Shown: positions 33,922-42,774 of the stretch, one piece after another
How positions within the stretch are numbered: position 1 is the stretch's first letter
Layout: every line of letters starts with the position of its first letter
Assembly: GCA_027310725.1 (NCBI GenBank)
Contig: DAIDAG010000054.1
Coordinates: 29,941-93,940 of the forward strand
Length of the DNA stretch: 64,000 bases
Direction of reading: 5' to 3'
Origin: Sideroxydans sp.
GTDB lineage: Bacteria > Pseudomonadota > Gammaproteobacteria > Burkholderiales > Gallionellaceae
Notes under the pieces: model-generated
Databases searched by the model: none
Told to the model about the DNA's origin: nothing
Seen by the model: the letters and a program-made list of their open reading frames with translations, nothing else
Position numbers and translations under genes: made by a program

Positions 33922-34430
33922 TTACTCTCCGCTACTTTCGTTTCATTCAGCGCCTCAAATACGCTGTGTGGAGCGCGGGCTTGCAGGCATGCATTGCCCG
34001 CGCTTTCCTGCAGCAGGTTTTCCCGTTCTTTCCGCAGGCGCGCGATCTCCAGTTCGATTTTTGCCTTTTCGGCTCCGCTCGTGCTGTCTCGCTGGCTAAT
34101 CAGCGATTTCAGCCTGTCATCGGATTCGGCGAGTGTTGCGGTTGTATGCGTGATCGTGTTTGTCAGATCTGATTTTGCGCGGCGCCATCCGGCCACCCTG
34201 ACGTCGTTGTCCTTGCGTATCGCGGCAAGTTCCTGGCGGTGCTTTTCGTCGATGCTTTCCAGTTCCGTCTTGAGCCGGGAGATGGCTGTCATGCGCTCAG
34301 CGTCGAGCGTCTTGCCGGTTTCGATTGCCTTGCCAAGTGCCTCGCGTGCGTCCCTGCCACGGTAATCGCCGATAAAGTATCCGGCCAGCAATCCCGAAAC
34401 GAGTACCAGCAGCAGTATGAGGTTTCTCAT
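33918..34430 (-). CDS. Rz-like inner-membrane spanin
   Basis: The product is 170 residues. An N-terminal anchor (LILLLVLVSGLLAGYFIGDY) is followed by GRDAREALGKAIETGKTLDA and a long helical, coiled-coil part with IDEKHRQELAAIRKDNDVRV, close in style to phage Rz proteins (YRGRDAR..., ALDEKYxxELxxAxxxND). It starts from ATG 34430 with GGGAGAAA 4 bases upstream. Together with the lipoprotein gene it forms a plausible two-component spanin. Repeated promoters with leader DNA bracket the pair. Confidence 0.6.
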   Translation of the reverse strand: MRNLILLLVLVSGLLAGYFIGDYRGRDAREALGKAIETGKTLDAERMTAISRLKTELESIDEKHRQELAAIRKDNDVRVAGWRRAKSDLTNTITHTTATLAESDDRLKSLISQRDSTSGAEKAKIELEIARLRKERENLLQESAGNACLQARAPHSVFEALNETKVAESK

Positions 34431-34504
34431 TTTGTTTCTCCCGCTCGAAACGAAATTATTCCAGGGAAAAGCCGGTCAGGTAAGTTGAGACTTGCAATCA
34501 AGAG

Positions 34505-34746
34505 ATTCCCCTTTTTTGAACAAGAGACGTTGCTGGCAATACTTCCCGCCGTTGCGGAAGTCTTTTCTTGCGCCAGCCTCCTGTCACCCGCAAGGGGTAC
34601 GCCGGTGGGTGCCCGATGGCTTCGCCGTCACCCTCCCGCTGTCTGGGAATTCCGCTACGAGCCTCACGCCGTGCGTGCGGTGCGATGTGCGTGTGGCGGA
34701 TCTGCAAGTGGAGCGAACTTTATGGGAGGTGCTCGGATAGTGTCAA
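34505..34746 (-). promoter_or_regulatory. Promoter plus conserved leader, copy 2 (for the spanin pair)
   Basis: On the minus strand: -35 TTGACA (34741-34746, overlapping the stop codon of the upstream emrB-like gene), 18-bp spacer, -10 TAAAGT (34717-34722). A leader of about 210 nt homologous to copy 1 follows, with about 60 extra bases in its middle. It ends in the same TTGTTC-A6-GGGGAA block. After that block comes TTG and a 24-codon frame that ends in TGA overlapping the spanin ATG. Confidence 0.7.
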
Positions 34747-36287
34747 TGCCCGCCGCCCCGGCTGGCGACGAACGGGGGCTTCGCCCACCATATCACGGCG
34801 ATCAGAGAGAGCATCAGCGTGGCGGAAATGACCAGGATGCGGTCGGTGGACATGGTGTAGGACTGGGTGGTGATCAGGCGTTCGAGATAGGCATAGGCGA
34901 CATCGTCCGGCATGCCGAGCTGGTGCAACCGGTCCATATACTCGGTCGCCAGCGGATTGTAGGTCTGGATGTTTTCCATCAGCCTGGCGTGGAATCCTTC
35001 AGCCTGGCTGGTCCATAGCCATGTGGTGATGGCGGTGCCGAAGCTGGCGCCGAGATTGCGCATGAAATTGGTCAGGCCGGATGCCGCCGCGACGCGATCC
35101 GCCGGCAGGCCGGAGAGGCTGATGGTGACCAGCGGCAGGAAGAAACAGCTGATGCCGATACCCATGAACAGGCGGCTCAGCGCGATCGACCAGTAGTCGA
35201 TATCGGGTGTGAAGCCGGAACTCCAGTAGCCCACCAGCGCGAACACGACAAAGCCGAAGGTAGTGATGGCGCGCGCATCGACACGACCGATGTTGGCGCC
35301 GATGACGGGGCCGAGGATGACCGCCAGCACGCCGCCGAAAGCCACGGATTTGCCTGCCCACAGCGAGGTGTAGCCCTGATAGGTCTGCAGCCACAGCGGA
35401 ATGATCACGACCACGCTGAAGAAGGCCATCATGCCTATCATCAGGCAGAGCGATCCGACCAGGAAATTGCGCCGCGTGAACATTCGCAGATCGACCAGCG
35501 GAGCGGGTTCGTACCATTCCCATACCACGAACACCAGCAGCGCCACTATCGCCGTCATTGTGAGGATGATGATGGTGCCGGAGCTGAACCAGTCCAGTTC
35601 GTTGCCCTTGTCGAGCATGATCTGCAGGGACCCGATGCCGACGATCAGCAGGGCCAATCCGGCCCAATCCATTTTCTGTTCGCGCTTGCCGGGCTGGATC
35701 ACGTCGCGCCCAGCGAGCAACGCGGCAACGGAAATGCCGACCAGCAGTCCGACCGGCAGGTTGATCAGGAATATCCAGTGCCATGACGCGTTATCGGTCA
35801 GCCAGCCGCCCGCCAGGGGGCCGGCGATAGGCGCGATCACCGTGGTCATCGCCCAGATGCCCAGCGCCAGTCCGCGCTTGTGCGGCGGATAGATGGTGGT
35901 GAGCAGCGTTTGCGATAACGGGATCATGGAGGCGCCGAACACGCCCTGCAGCACCCGGGAAGCAAGCAGCATCGGAAAGCTGACCGACATTGCGCAAAGC
36001 AACGATGCAAACGTGAACAAGAGTGTGGCAACGACGAAGGTGCGCACTTCGCCGAAACGTCCGGCGAGAAATCCCGCCAGCGGTAGCAGGATGGCCTCGG
36101 CCACCGAATAGGAGGTGATGATCCAGGTGCCCTGGGTCGGGGTGACCGCAAAATCGCCCGCCACGGTGGGAACGGCGACATTGACGATGGTCAGGTCCAG
36201 GATATTCATGAACGAGCCCATGCCGAGCGCGAATGTCGCGGCCACCAGTTTGACGCCTTTCAGTATGCCCGGTTGAGCAGGATCCAT
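34743..36287 (-). CDS. emrB: EmrB/QacA-type drug:H+ antiporter (DHA2 family)
   Basis: The product is 514 residues with 14 predicted spans. DHA2 signatures: FMNILDLTIVNVAVPTVAGD (motif D1), SVAEAILLPLAGFLAGRFGE (motif A), RVLQGVFGASMIPLSQTLL (motif B) and GPLAGGWL (motif C). It lies 57 bases after the HlyD-type gene on the same strand, the EmrA-EmrB layout. It should pump hydrophobic drugs with EmrA and an outer-membrane TolC/OprM protein encoded elsewhere. Substrates are not predictable. Confidence 0.9.
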   Translation of the reverse strand: MDPAQPGILKGVKLVAATFALGMGSFMNILDLTIVNVAVPTVAGDFAVTPTQGTWIITSYSVAEAILLPLAGFLAGRFGEVRTFVVATLLFTFASLLCAMSVSFPMLLASRVLQGVFGASMIPLSQTLLTTIYPPHKRGLALGIWAMTTVIAPIAGPLAGGWLTDNASWHWIFLINLPVGLLVGISVAALLAGRDVIQPGKREQKMDWAGLALLIVGIGSLQIMLDKGNELDWFSSGTIIILTMTAIVALLVFVVWEWYEPAPLVDLRMFTRRNFLVGSLCLMIGMMAFFSVVVIIPLWLQTYQGYTSLWAGKSVAFGGVLAVILGPVIGANIGRVDARAITTFGFVVFALVGYWSSGFTPDIDYWSIALSRLFMGIGISCFFLPLVTISLSGLPADRVAAASGLTNFMRNLGASFGTAITTWLWTSQAEGFHARLMENIQTYNPLATEYMDRLHQLGMPDDVAYAYLERLITTQSYTMSTDRILVISATLMLSLIAVIWWAKPPFVASRGGGH

Positions 36288-36344
36288 TTTTCAACACTCC
36301 ACGGATGCAGCCTATGTCCTCGTTCCGCCTCTCCGGCGTGAATG

Positions 36345-37595
36345 CTACTTGCGTGCCAGATTGTCGGCGATGATCTGCGCTACCCGTGCATCGGCGGCTT
36401 TGAGGTTTTGCGCATACATCTCTGTCGAGGCGATCGCCCTGCTTTCCGGCAGGGTGGTCAGCGCGGGACCGCTGCGGTCATGCGTGTCGATGGTCGCATC
36501 CATGGACAACCCGATGCGCAATGGATGCGCCTGCAATTCATTGGCATCGAGCGCGATGCGTACCGGCACGCGCTGCACGATCTTCACCCAATTGCCGGTG
36601 GCATTCTGCGCGGGCAGCAGGGAGAACGCAGAGCCGGTGCCCGGCGCCAGTCCAACTACCTTGCCGTGAAACACGACCGAGCTGCCGTAGAAGTCCGATG
36701 TCAGTTCGGCGCCCTGGCCGATGCGGACCTCGCTCAGTTCCGTCTCCTTGAAATTGGCGTCCAGCCAGACCTTGTCGAGCGGCACGATCGCCATTAGCGA
36801 GGCACCGGCCGAGACCCGTTCGCCGATCTGCACCGAGCGCTTGGCGACCTGGCCGCTGCTCGGCGCCAGTACGCGGGTGCGCGCGAGCGCCAGCGCGGCC
36901 TCGCGAACATGGACTGCGGCGGCGCGAACGTTCGGGTGATTCTCTATCGAGGTATGGTCCACCCGCGCGCGCGAAACGCCCGATTGGTCGATGGTCTGTT
37001 CGATGGCGGCGCTGCTGGCATGCACCGCGTGGGTGGCGGCGTCATGCTGCGCCCGTGCTGCATCGCGCGCGGTGAGCGCGATCTGTACGTTCTCGGGGGA
37101 GACGAAATTCTGCCGGGCCAACGCGACCCGGCGGTTGTATTCGTCTTCGGCCTGCGCGAGGTTGGCTTCGCTGCTGGCCAGCTCAGCCTGCGCCCGTGCC
37201 AGATCGGCACGCCGTTGTGCGAGCAGCGGCAGGTTGCCCCGGTTGGTTGCGTACAGGCCGCGCACTTCGCGCACGGCCAATGCCAGTGCGGCTTCGGCAG
37301 ATTCCAGCTGCAGGCGGGCATCGCTGTCGTCCAGTTTCACCAGCAGCTGGCCTTCGGTCACGGCCTGTGTGGTGTCGCCGTAGATGGCGATCACCGTGCC
37401 GCCGGTCAGCGGCATCACCGGGATGATGTTGCCGCCCACGTAGGTGTCATCGGTGCCGGTGCGCCACTGTCCGAGAAAGAACCACCATGCAAAAATGCAC
37501 AGCAGAGCCAGCATCACGGCCCCGCCGACGAGCAGCAGAATCCTGCGGCGTTTGTTGGGTGCGGGCGAAGGTGGTGTGCTGTCCTGATCGTTCAT
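36345..37595 (-). CDS. emrA: EmrA-type membrane fusion protein (HlyD family)
   Basis: The product is 416 residues from ATG 37595 (GGAG 8 bases upstream). There is one N-terminal span (ILLLVGGAVMLALLCIFAWW), then TDDTYVGGNIIPVMPLTGGT (lipoyl half), a long alpha hairpin of Ala/Arg/Glu helices, the second lipoyl half VLAPSSGQVAKRSVQIGERV and a beta-barrel (ELTSDFYGSS). It bridges EmrB to an outer-membrane channel. No regulator gene is adjacent. A promoter of the repeated family lies 38-67 bases upstream. Confidence 0.92.
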   Translation of the reverse strand: MNDQDSTPPSPAPNKRRRILLLVGGAVMLALLCIFAWWFFLGQWRTGTDDTYVGGNIIPVMPLTGGTVIAIYGDTTQAVTEGQLLVKLDDSDARLQLESAEAALALAVREVRGLYATNRGNLPLLAQRRADLARAQAELASSEANLAQAEDEYNRRVALARQNFVSPENVQIALTARDAARAQHDAATHAVHASSAAIEQTIDQSGVSRARVDHTSIENHPNVRAAAVHVREAALALARTRVLAPSSGQVAKRSVQIGERVSAGASLMAIVPLDKVWLDANFKETELSEVRIGQGAELTSDFYGSSVVFHGKVVGLAPGTGSAFSLLPAQNATGNWVKIVQRVPVRIALDANELQAHPLRIGLSMDATIDTHDRSGPALTTLPESRAIASTEMYAQNLKAADARVAQIIADNLARK

Positions 37596-37632
37596 GCGGG
37601 TTCTCCGAAACATGCGCAAGGATTCTGTTTTG

Positions 37633-37662
37633 ACTGTATTGGAGTTGGTCGGGGTATGTCAA
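37633..37662 (-). promoter_or_regulatory. Repeated-type promoter, copy 5 (for emrAB)
   Basis: On the minus strand: -35 TTGACA (37657-37662), 18-bp spacer beginning TACCCCGACC, -10 TACAGT (37633-37638). The transcript would begin about 30 bases before the emrA start. Confidence 0.7.
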
Positions 37663-37685
37663 TGATGATATGAGGAACGTGTCTG

Positions 37686-37691
37686 TATAAT
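37686..37691 (+). promoter_or_regulatory. Putative -10 box of the DUF480 gene
   Basis: TATAAT 35 bases before ATG 37726. No good -35 box is seen at standard spacing. The emrAB promoter lies back-to-back with it. Confidence 0.4.
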
Positions 37692-37725
37692 CACCGGCGC
37701 GATATCTTCCGGAAAAAATTGAATC

Positions 37726-38403
37726 ATGTCTTTCACCCTGCCCATACTCTCTCTCCTTGAAACCCGCGTCCTCGGCGTACTTGCCGAGAAGCAACGCACG
37801 GTGCCGGACAGTTACCCGCTGACACTCAATGCCCTGGTCTCCGGCTGCAACCAGAAGAGCAGCCGCGATCCGGTGATCGAAGCTTCCGAATCCGAAGTGC
37901 AGTCGGCGCTGGACAGCCTGCGAGCGTTGTCGCTGATCGTGGAGACGAGCGGGGGCAGGGCATCGCGCTACGGGCACAACATCGAACGTGTGCTGCGTGT
38001 TCCCACCCAGTCTACCGCCTTGCTGACCATGCTGATGTTGCGCGGCCCGCAGACGGCGGGGGAGTTGCGCATCAATTGCGAGCGCTTGCACAGATTCGCG
38101 GATATTTCTTCGGTGGAAGCTTTTCTGGCTGAGCTGTCCGAGCGCGCGGAAGGGGCTCTGGTGGCGGAATTGCCGCGCCAGCCCGGCTCGCGCGAGAACC
38201 GCTGGATGCATCTGCTCTCGGGCATGCCTGCCGTCGATGAAAAAGTGCCTGCAGGCCCGGTATCCTACGCTCCCACGGGCGATGTGACCGTGGGCGAGAT
38301 TGCCGCACTCAAGGCCAACGTTACCAGGCTTGAAGCGGAGGTCGGCGAGCTGCGAGGGTTGGTGGAAAAGCTGTATGCCGAACTGGGCATTCCAGGATCA
38401 TGA
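37726..38403 (+). CDS. DUF480 (YceH/UPF0502) family protein
   Basis: The product is 225 residues. [40 protein letters not shown] and [20 protein letters not shown] are signature stretches of the YceH family, a tandem winged-helix fold. The C-terminal 45 residues form a coiled coil ([20 protein letters not shown]). The role is unknown; DNA or nucleoid association has been suggested for the fold. A perfect terminator follows 28 bases after the stop. Confidence 0.92.
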   Translation: MSFTLPILSLLETRVLGVLAEKQRTVPDSYPLTLNALVSGCNQKSSRDPVIEASESEVQSALDSLRALSLIVETSGGRASRYGHNIERVLRVPTQSTALLTMLMLRGPQTAGELRINCERLHRFADISSVEAFLAELSERAEGALVAELPRQPGSRENRWMHLLSGMPAVDEKVPAGPVSYAPTGDVTVGEIAALKANVTRLEAEVGELRGLVEKLYAELGIPGS

Positions 38404-38431
38404 TGCTGTTCGGCATGTGCCGGACGGGGTG

Positions 38432-38461
38432 AAAAAAGGCGACCGGGCGGTCGCCTTTTTT
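38432..38461. terminator. Bidirectional terminator (GGCGACC family)
   Basis: AAAAAAGGCGACC-GGGC-GGTCGCCTTTTTT is a 13-bp perfect stem between the convergent DUF480 and barrel genes, with A and T runs for both directions. Confidence 0.92.
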
Positions 38462-38463
38462 AT

Positions 38464-38961
38464 TCAGAAGCTGCGCAATACACTCAGTACATAAGAGTTC
38501 TCGTTGCCGCGCGGGATGGCCGCGTTATCGCCGACACGCAAGCGATTCCATCCCAGGTCGACCGAATATTTTTCGTTCAGATGATACTCGACGCCGACAC
38601 CGTAGGTGATGTCGCCGTGGTTGGCGGTGGCACCGGTGGCATCCTTCGAATGCGCGGAAGCGAGGCCGAGACGGGCAAAGCCTTCGAATTCGCCAAACAG
38701 CGGCACAAAGCCGAGGGCGGCGATGGAGATCGCGGAAGTCCTGTCCGGAGCCGCACTCAGCGCGCCGGAATCTTCATAGGCGACTTCGGCAGCGAAGTGC
38801 TCGTTGTAGCGGTGTCCCAGCATGACGGCAGCGCCGGTGCTGGATGGGCCGAAAGTCAGCGTGCTGGCCGCGATGCCGACATAATTCTCCGCTTGCTCTT
38901 CAGCATATGCTGCAGGCATGACGGATGCACACAAGAACGAAATTGCGATGATTCTTTTCAT
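38464..38961 (-). CDS. Small outer-membrane beta-barrel protein
   Basis: The product is 165 residues. The signal peptide is cut after PAAYA. The mature chain alternates in beta-barrel style (NYVGIAASTLTFG; FAAEVAYEDSGAL; ITYGVGVEYHLNEKYSVDLG) and ends in SVLRSF, the C-terminal Phe used for BAM recognition. The length fits an 8-stranded barrel of the OmpA-like porin group. Function is unknown. Its leader of about 150 bases contains a terminator-like hairpin (39065-39091). Confidence 0.82.
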   Translation of the reverse strand: MKRIIAISFLCASVMPAAYAEEQAENYVGIAASTLTFGPSSTGAAVMLGHRYNEHFAAEVAYEDSGALSAAPDRTSAISIAALGFVPLFGEFEGFARLGLASAHSKDATGATANHGDITYGVGVEYHLNEKYSVDLGWNRLRVGDNAAIPRGNENSYVLSVLRSF

Positions 38962-39064
38962 GTTTCCCTTCCCTGAAATAATAATGTTTTAGTTTTTGAG
39001 ATCGGGTTTGATGCAAATGCCGTTGCAGCACGTGCTCATTCCCGTCGTTGCCCTGCGTTCCGCC

Positions 39065-39091
39065 AAAAGCCCGCCCGGTTTCCGGCGGGAC
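39065..39091 (-). terminator. Terminator or attenuator hairpin in front of the barrel gene
   Basis: CCCGCC (39070-39075) pairs with GGCGGG (39084-39089), with an inner GG/CC, and AAAA at 39065-39068 gives a U run on the minus strand. It sits between the repeated promoter at 39119-39148 and the barrel start 38961. It would terminate DUF3014 transcripts and could attenuate the barrel gene. Confidence 0.55.
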
Positions 39092-39118
39092 AGGTTTGCT
39101 GCAGACGAAGGGCGGCGA

Positions 39119-39148
39119 ACTCTATGGGAGGAGGTCGGGTGGTGTCAA
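39119..39148 (-). promoter_or_regulatory. Repeated-type promoter, copy 3 (for the outer-membrane barrel)
   Basis: On the minus strand: -35 TTGACA (39143-39148), 18-bp spacer CCACCCGACCTCCTCCCA, -10 TAGAGT (39119-39124). The spacer is closely similar to that of copy 2. Confidence 0.65.
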
Positions 39149-39225
39149 TGATGCTTGAAGCGGAAAGGCCGCGCTCTTGATATCGGTTCAGGACATCAAC
39201 TGACGGCCAGCTCAATCGCCTTGCG

Positions 39226-40014
39226 CTATTTCAGCTCAGTGGCGTGCTGGGCGAGTTCCTGTTTTATTTCGCCAAGTTTGTTCTTGACGATCTTCAGGTT
39301 TTTGCTGCCGAGGCGCAGCATGATCTTCTCGCCGATCGAAAGGGCTTCCGTTTCAGCGTCCGCATACTGGTAGAAGAACTTGGGTTGAACCAGCTTGATC
39401 GGTTCCTTGATATCCGGCGTATCCAGCAGATCGTCCAGCGCTTCATTGAGCCGGTCGTTGAAGCTGTTGTTCGGGTAGCCCAGTTCTGCATACGACTGCT
39501 GAAACAGCGGATAGAGGCGGACATAGAGTCCGACCAGTTGTTTGGGGTCTACCGCATCGGCAAGACTCACATAGCCCGCATAGCGACTTGCATTTTTGGG
39601 ACTGATGGTCAGATGATCCTCGGCACCGACGGTGAGAAAGTGTCCCGGTGGCGGATTGAACGGCAATGATTTAACGGGCACGCGCTGCTGAGGCAGATTG
39701 TCCACAGTGACGACGATATTGTGAATGATCTGGTCGGCATGGAACAGCTTCATCAACGACTCGTTTCCCAATACGTTGGCCAGTGCATCAAGTACGAAGC
39801 TGTCGCTTTTTGCCAGTTGCGGCAACGGTGGAAGTGCGGGAGGAATTTCGACTACCTGGCTTGCGACGGGTGCAGGCGGAGGCGGGGGCGGCGGAGTATT
39901 CTTCGATTGAACGATTTCAGGCGCAGGATGGCTGTTTTGCCAGAACGTATAAGTCGCATACGCGGCCCCCAGCAAGATGACCGTGGCAATTGCGAATAGA
40001 ACTTTTTTATCCAT
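39226..40014 (-). CDS. DUF3014 family membrane-anchored protein
   Basis: The product is 262 residues. ATG 40014 is chosen over ATG 40020 because AAGGAG would be one base from the latter but seven from the former. One span (VLFAIATVILLGAAYATYTF) is followed by a Pro-rich linker with seven prolines in a row. The DUF3014 domain comes next (LPQLAKSDSFVLDALANVLG; IIHNIVVTVDNLPQQRVPVK; NNSFNDRLNEALDDLLDTPD). It is presumably periplasmic, function unknown. Confidence 0.85.
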   Translation of the reverse strand: MDKKVLFAIATVILLGAAYATYTFWQNSHPAPEIVQSKNTPPPPPPPAPVASQVVEIPPALPPLPQLAKSDSFVLDALANVLGNESLMKLFHADQIIHNIVVTVDNLPQQRVPVKSLPFNPPPGHFLTVGAEDHLTISPKNASRYAGYVSLADAVDPKQLVGLYVRLYPLFQQSYAELGYPNNSFNDRLNEALDDLLDTPDIKEPIKLVQPKFFYQYADAETEALSIGEKIMLRLGSKNLKIVKNKLGEIKQELAQHATELK

Positions 40015-40210
40015 GTTCATTCTCCTTTTTGAAATATGCAAATGACAATTTCAATCTATAGTCGCAAATGAACCTGACGCAGCTTGCGCTACCCGTAATG
40101 CAGACCAGTATTGCCGATTAAAGTTTCATGCGCAATGATTCGCAATTCGAAATATGTTCATCTGCATGCCGCGCTTTCGGACAACGCCGGCCACCCTGCA
40201 TGAAATTCCG

Positions 40211-42619
40211 TCAACCCCGATCCCGGGATGTATCGAACTGCTCGATCGGCACCGGCTTGCCGAACAAATACCCCTGGTAAGCGTGGCAGCCGCGCAAATC
40301 CAGAAAATCGTGCTGAGCCTGGGTTTCAACGCCTTCCGCAATGACTTCCAGTCCCAGCGTTTCGGCCATCGCGATGATGGTCTGTACGATGGCGGCATCG
40401 TTGGTGTCGGTGGCGATGTCCCGCACAAACGATTGATCGATCTTGATCTGATTTAGCGGCAGCAGTTTGAGGTATTGCAGAGACGAATAGCCGGTGCCGA
40501 AGTCGTCCAGCGATAGCCGAACACCGATCGCTTTCAATGCATTCATGGTGGCCACAGTATCTTCCGTGTATTCCAGCAACAGGCTTTCGGTGAGTTCCAG
40601 TTTGAGCAGGTTCGGGTTGATGGCATGCCGTTGCACGGCAGCGCACACCTGATCCACGAAATCGTCCTGATGGAATTGGCGGGCGCTGATGTTTACCGCC
40701 AGAACGAGCTGCCGGGTCTCTTCTCTGCTTGCCCATGCATTGAGCTGGGCGCAGGCCGTCTCCAGCACCCATTTTCCGATAGGCAGGATCAATCCGGTCT
40801 CTTCTGCAAGCTGAATGAAGTCGGCCGGCGATACCAGTCCGCGTGCGGGATGGTTCCAGCGGATCAAGGCTTCGGCCCCGACAGGCTGTCGGGCGTTGTC
40901 CACCTGTATCTGGTAATACAACTGGAATTGCCCGCTTTCGAGCGCCTTGTGCAATTCGCCTTCGAGCGCGGCACGGACGTTGATGGTGTCCTGCATCTTG
41001 TGGTCGAAGAAGCGCAGATTGTTACGGTCCGCTTTTTTGGCCTGGTACATGGCGATGTCGGCCTGTTTCAACAGTTCTTCTGTCTCCTGGTGGTCTCCGC
41101 TGAAGATGGTCGCGCCGATACTGCCGGAACTGCGAAATGTGTGTGTGCCCAGTCGGTAAGGCTGGCTCAGCGCGGCAAGGATTTTTTCGCCGACGGCTTC
41201 GGCATGTTCCGCAGCCTCGATGGTCTGGCTGCTCAGGTTTTCCAGCATCACCACGAATTCGTCGCCTCCGAGGCGGGCCACCGTGTCGCCTTCGCGCATG
41301 CAGAACGTAAGCCGTTCGGCAGCTTGTTGCAGCAGCAAGTCTCCCATCGCGTGGCCCAGGGTATCGTTGAGTGTCTTGAAATTATCCAGGTCGATGAACA
41401 GCAATGCGCCTTTCCGTCCGCTGCGTGCGTTGGAAATCAATGAACGCTGCAGCCGGTCCAGCAGTAGTTGCCTGTTCGGCAGGCGGGTGAGCGGATCGTG
41501 GAACGCCAGTTGCCGGATCTGTTCTTCCGCCGCCTTGCGTTCGGTGATGTCGATGTGCGATCCGACATAATGTGTGACGACACCGTCATCTCCCCTGACT
41601 GCCGAGATAGTGAGCCATTTGGGATAGACCTCGCCGTTCTTGCGCCGGTCCCATATCTCTCCCTGCCAACCCCCGGTGCGATGAATGCTCTCCCACATCT
41701 TTCCGTAAAAACCCGCATCGTGGCGTCCCGATTTGAATATACGGGGGGTCTGCCCCACGACCTCTTCAGCTGTATAACCGGTACAGGTGGTAAAAGCCTT
41801 GTTGATCCGCAGGATCACGCTGTATGCGTCGGTGATCATCAGGCTCTCTTGCGACTCGAATGCCGTGGCGGCGATGCGAAGATCGGTCTCCAATCGCTTG
41901 CGCTCGCTGATGTCGCGGCCGATACCCTGCACTCCGACCGGGACACCGTGCCTGTGGGTCAGCGTGGTGACCAGTTCCAGCGGCATTTGCCGCCCTTGCT
42001 TGTCGGTTATTTCCAATTCATAGCGGGTCACCTGCTTTTCCGCGGCGAGCTTTGCCGCGGTCATGCGTTTCGCCAGTTCGAGATTTTCCGGTGTGAGGAT
42101 CTTGCTGATGGGGAAGCCGATCAATTCTTCGCGCCTATACCCCGTCACTTCAAGCAGCGACTCGCTGATCGCGGTAAATACGCCGTTCAGGTCGGTGCTG
42201 TACGCAAGGTCGCCCGCATTCTCAAACAGTCTGCGGTATTTTTCCTCGCTCTCGCGCAACTCCTGTTGGTATATTTTGCGTTCAGAGATGTCCCGGAAGG
42301 AAACAAAAAAATGATTTGATTCGCGAATATATTTGATAGCGACGTCAACCTCAAAGAGGTGGCCTTTCTTGTGGCGATGCCGCGATTCAAACCGGTCGTG
42401 GCCCTGCGCAAGCAATTTTTCGATCCGTGCTTTTACTTTCGTTTCATCATCCTGCGCGTCCAGCCGGGTGACATGCATGTTCATGAGTTCGTCGACCGAG
42501 TATCCTGACATCTCCGCATAAACCTGGTTCGCTTTCAGCAAATTGCCCTGCAGATCGACCACCCAGTAGCCGTCGCGGGAATCTTCAGTCATTCGATTGT
42601 ATCGTTCTGATTCGGACAC
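40211..42619 (-). CDS. PAS-PAS-PAS-GGDEF-EAL protein
   Basis: The frame is 802 residues from GTG 42619 (AGGGTGAT upstream); ATG 42592 is an alternative. Three PAS domains lie at about 8-115, 125-240 and 250-365, followed by GGDEF (residues 451-455, with the inhibitory RxxD motif REGD just before) and EAL (583-585, GAEALIRWNHP; ELTES; DDFGTGYSSL; EGVET). Both catalytic motifs are intact, so it could make or break cyclic-di-GMP. There is no membrane span; a cytoplasmic signal is likely. Its nearest relative in the window is the protein at 44355. Confidence 0.93.
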   Translation of the reverse strand: MSESERYNRMTEDSRDGYWVVDLQGNLLKANQVYAEMSGYSVDELMNMHVTRLDAQDDETKVKARIEKLLAQGHDRFESRHRHKKGHLFEVDVAIKYIRESNHFFVSFRDISERKIYQQELRESEEKYRRLFENAGDLAYSTDLNGVFTAISESLLEVTGYRREELIGFPISKILTPENLELAKRMTAAKLAAEKQVTRYELEITDKQGRQMPLELVTTLTHRHGVPVGVQGIGRDISERKRLETDLRIAATAFESQESLMITDAYSVILRINKAFTTCTGYTAEEVVGQTPRIFKSGRHDAGFYGKMWESIHRTGGWQGEIWDRRKNGEVYPKWLTISAVRGDDGVVTHYVGSHIDITERKAAEEQIRQLAFHDPLTRLPNRQLLLDRLQRSLISNARSGRKGALLFIDLDNFKTLNDTLGHAMGDLLLQQAAERLTFCMREGDTVARLGGDEFVVMLENLSSQTIEAAEHAEAVGEKILAALSQPYRLGTHTFRSSGSIGATIFSGDHQETEELLKQADIAMYQAKKADRNNLRFFDHKMQDTINVRAALEGELHKALESGQFQLYYQIQVDNARQPVGAEALIRWNHPARGLVSPADFIQLAEETGLILPIGKWVLETACAQLNAWASREETRQLVLAVNISARQFHQDDFVDQVCAAVQRHAINPNLLKLELTESLLLEYTEDTVATMNALKAIGVRLSLDDFGTGYSSLQYLKLLPLNQIKIDQSFVRDIATDTNDAAIVQTIIAMAETLGLEVIAEGVETQAQHDFLDLRGCHAYQGYLFGKPVPIEQFDTSRDRG

Positions 42620-42723
42620 GCAATCACCCTGGGGGAATTAGTTGAAGAGGTTCAATATCATCTGCTTGTCGCCACTTGGCAGGTTAACGGGATGTACGCG
42701 GCGAGCGGCACGCCGTCGGGTAC

Positions 42724-42756
42724 AAAAAAACAGGCGACCCCAAGATCGCCTTTCCC
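42724..42756. terminator. Imperfect terminator of the GGCGA family
   Basis: AGGCGA (42732-42737) pairs with TCGCCT (42746-42751) around an 8-base loop, with seven A before and three T after. On the minus strand the A run becomes the U run, so it terminates the small exported protein gene. Confidence 0.7.
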
Positions 42757-42774
42757 ATCGCACCGCTGAGCCGG

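Noticed and set aside
34505..34746. Cyclic-di-GMP-I or cobalamin riboswitch in the spanin leader
   Set aside because: Fragments such as GGTGACGGCGAAGCC and CGGGAAG recall these families, but the order and spacing of conserved blocks do not fit, and copy 1 lacks the first fragment.
31615..39150. Integron-like array with the repeated elements as attC sites
   Set aside because: The repeats lack the GTTRRRY and RYYYAAC ends and the folded attC form, there is no integrase, and each copy reads better as a promoter upstream of a gene.
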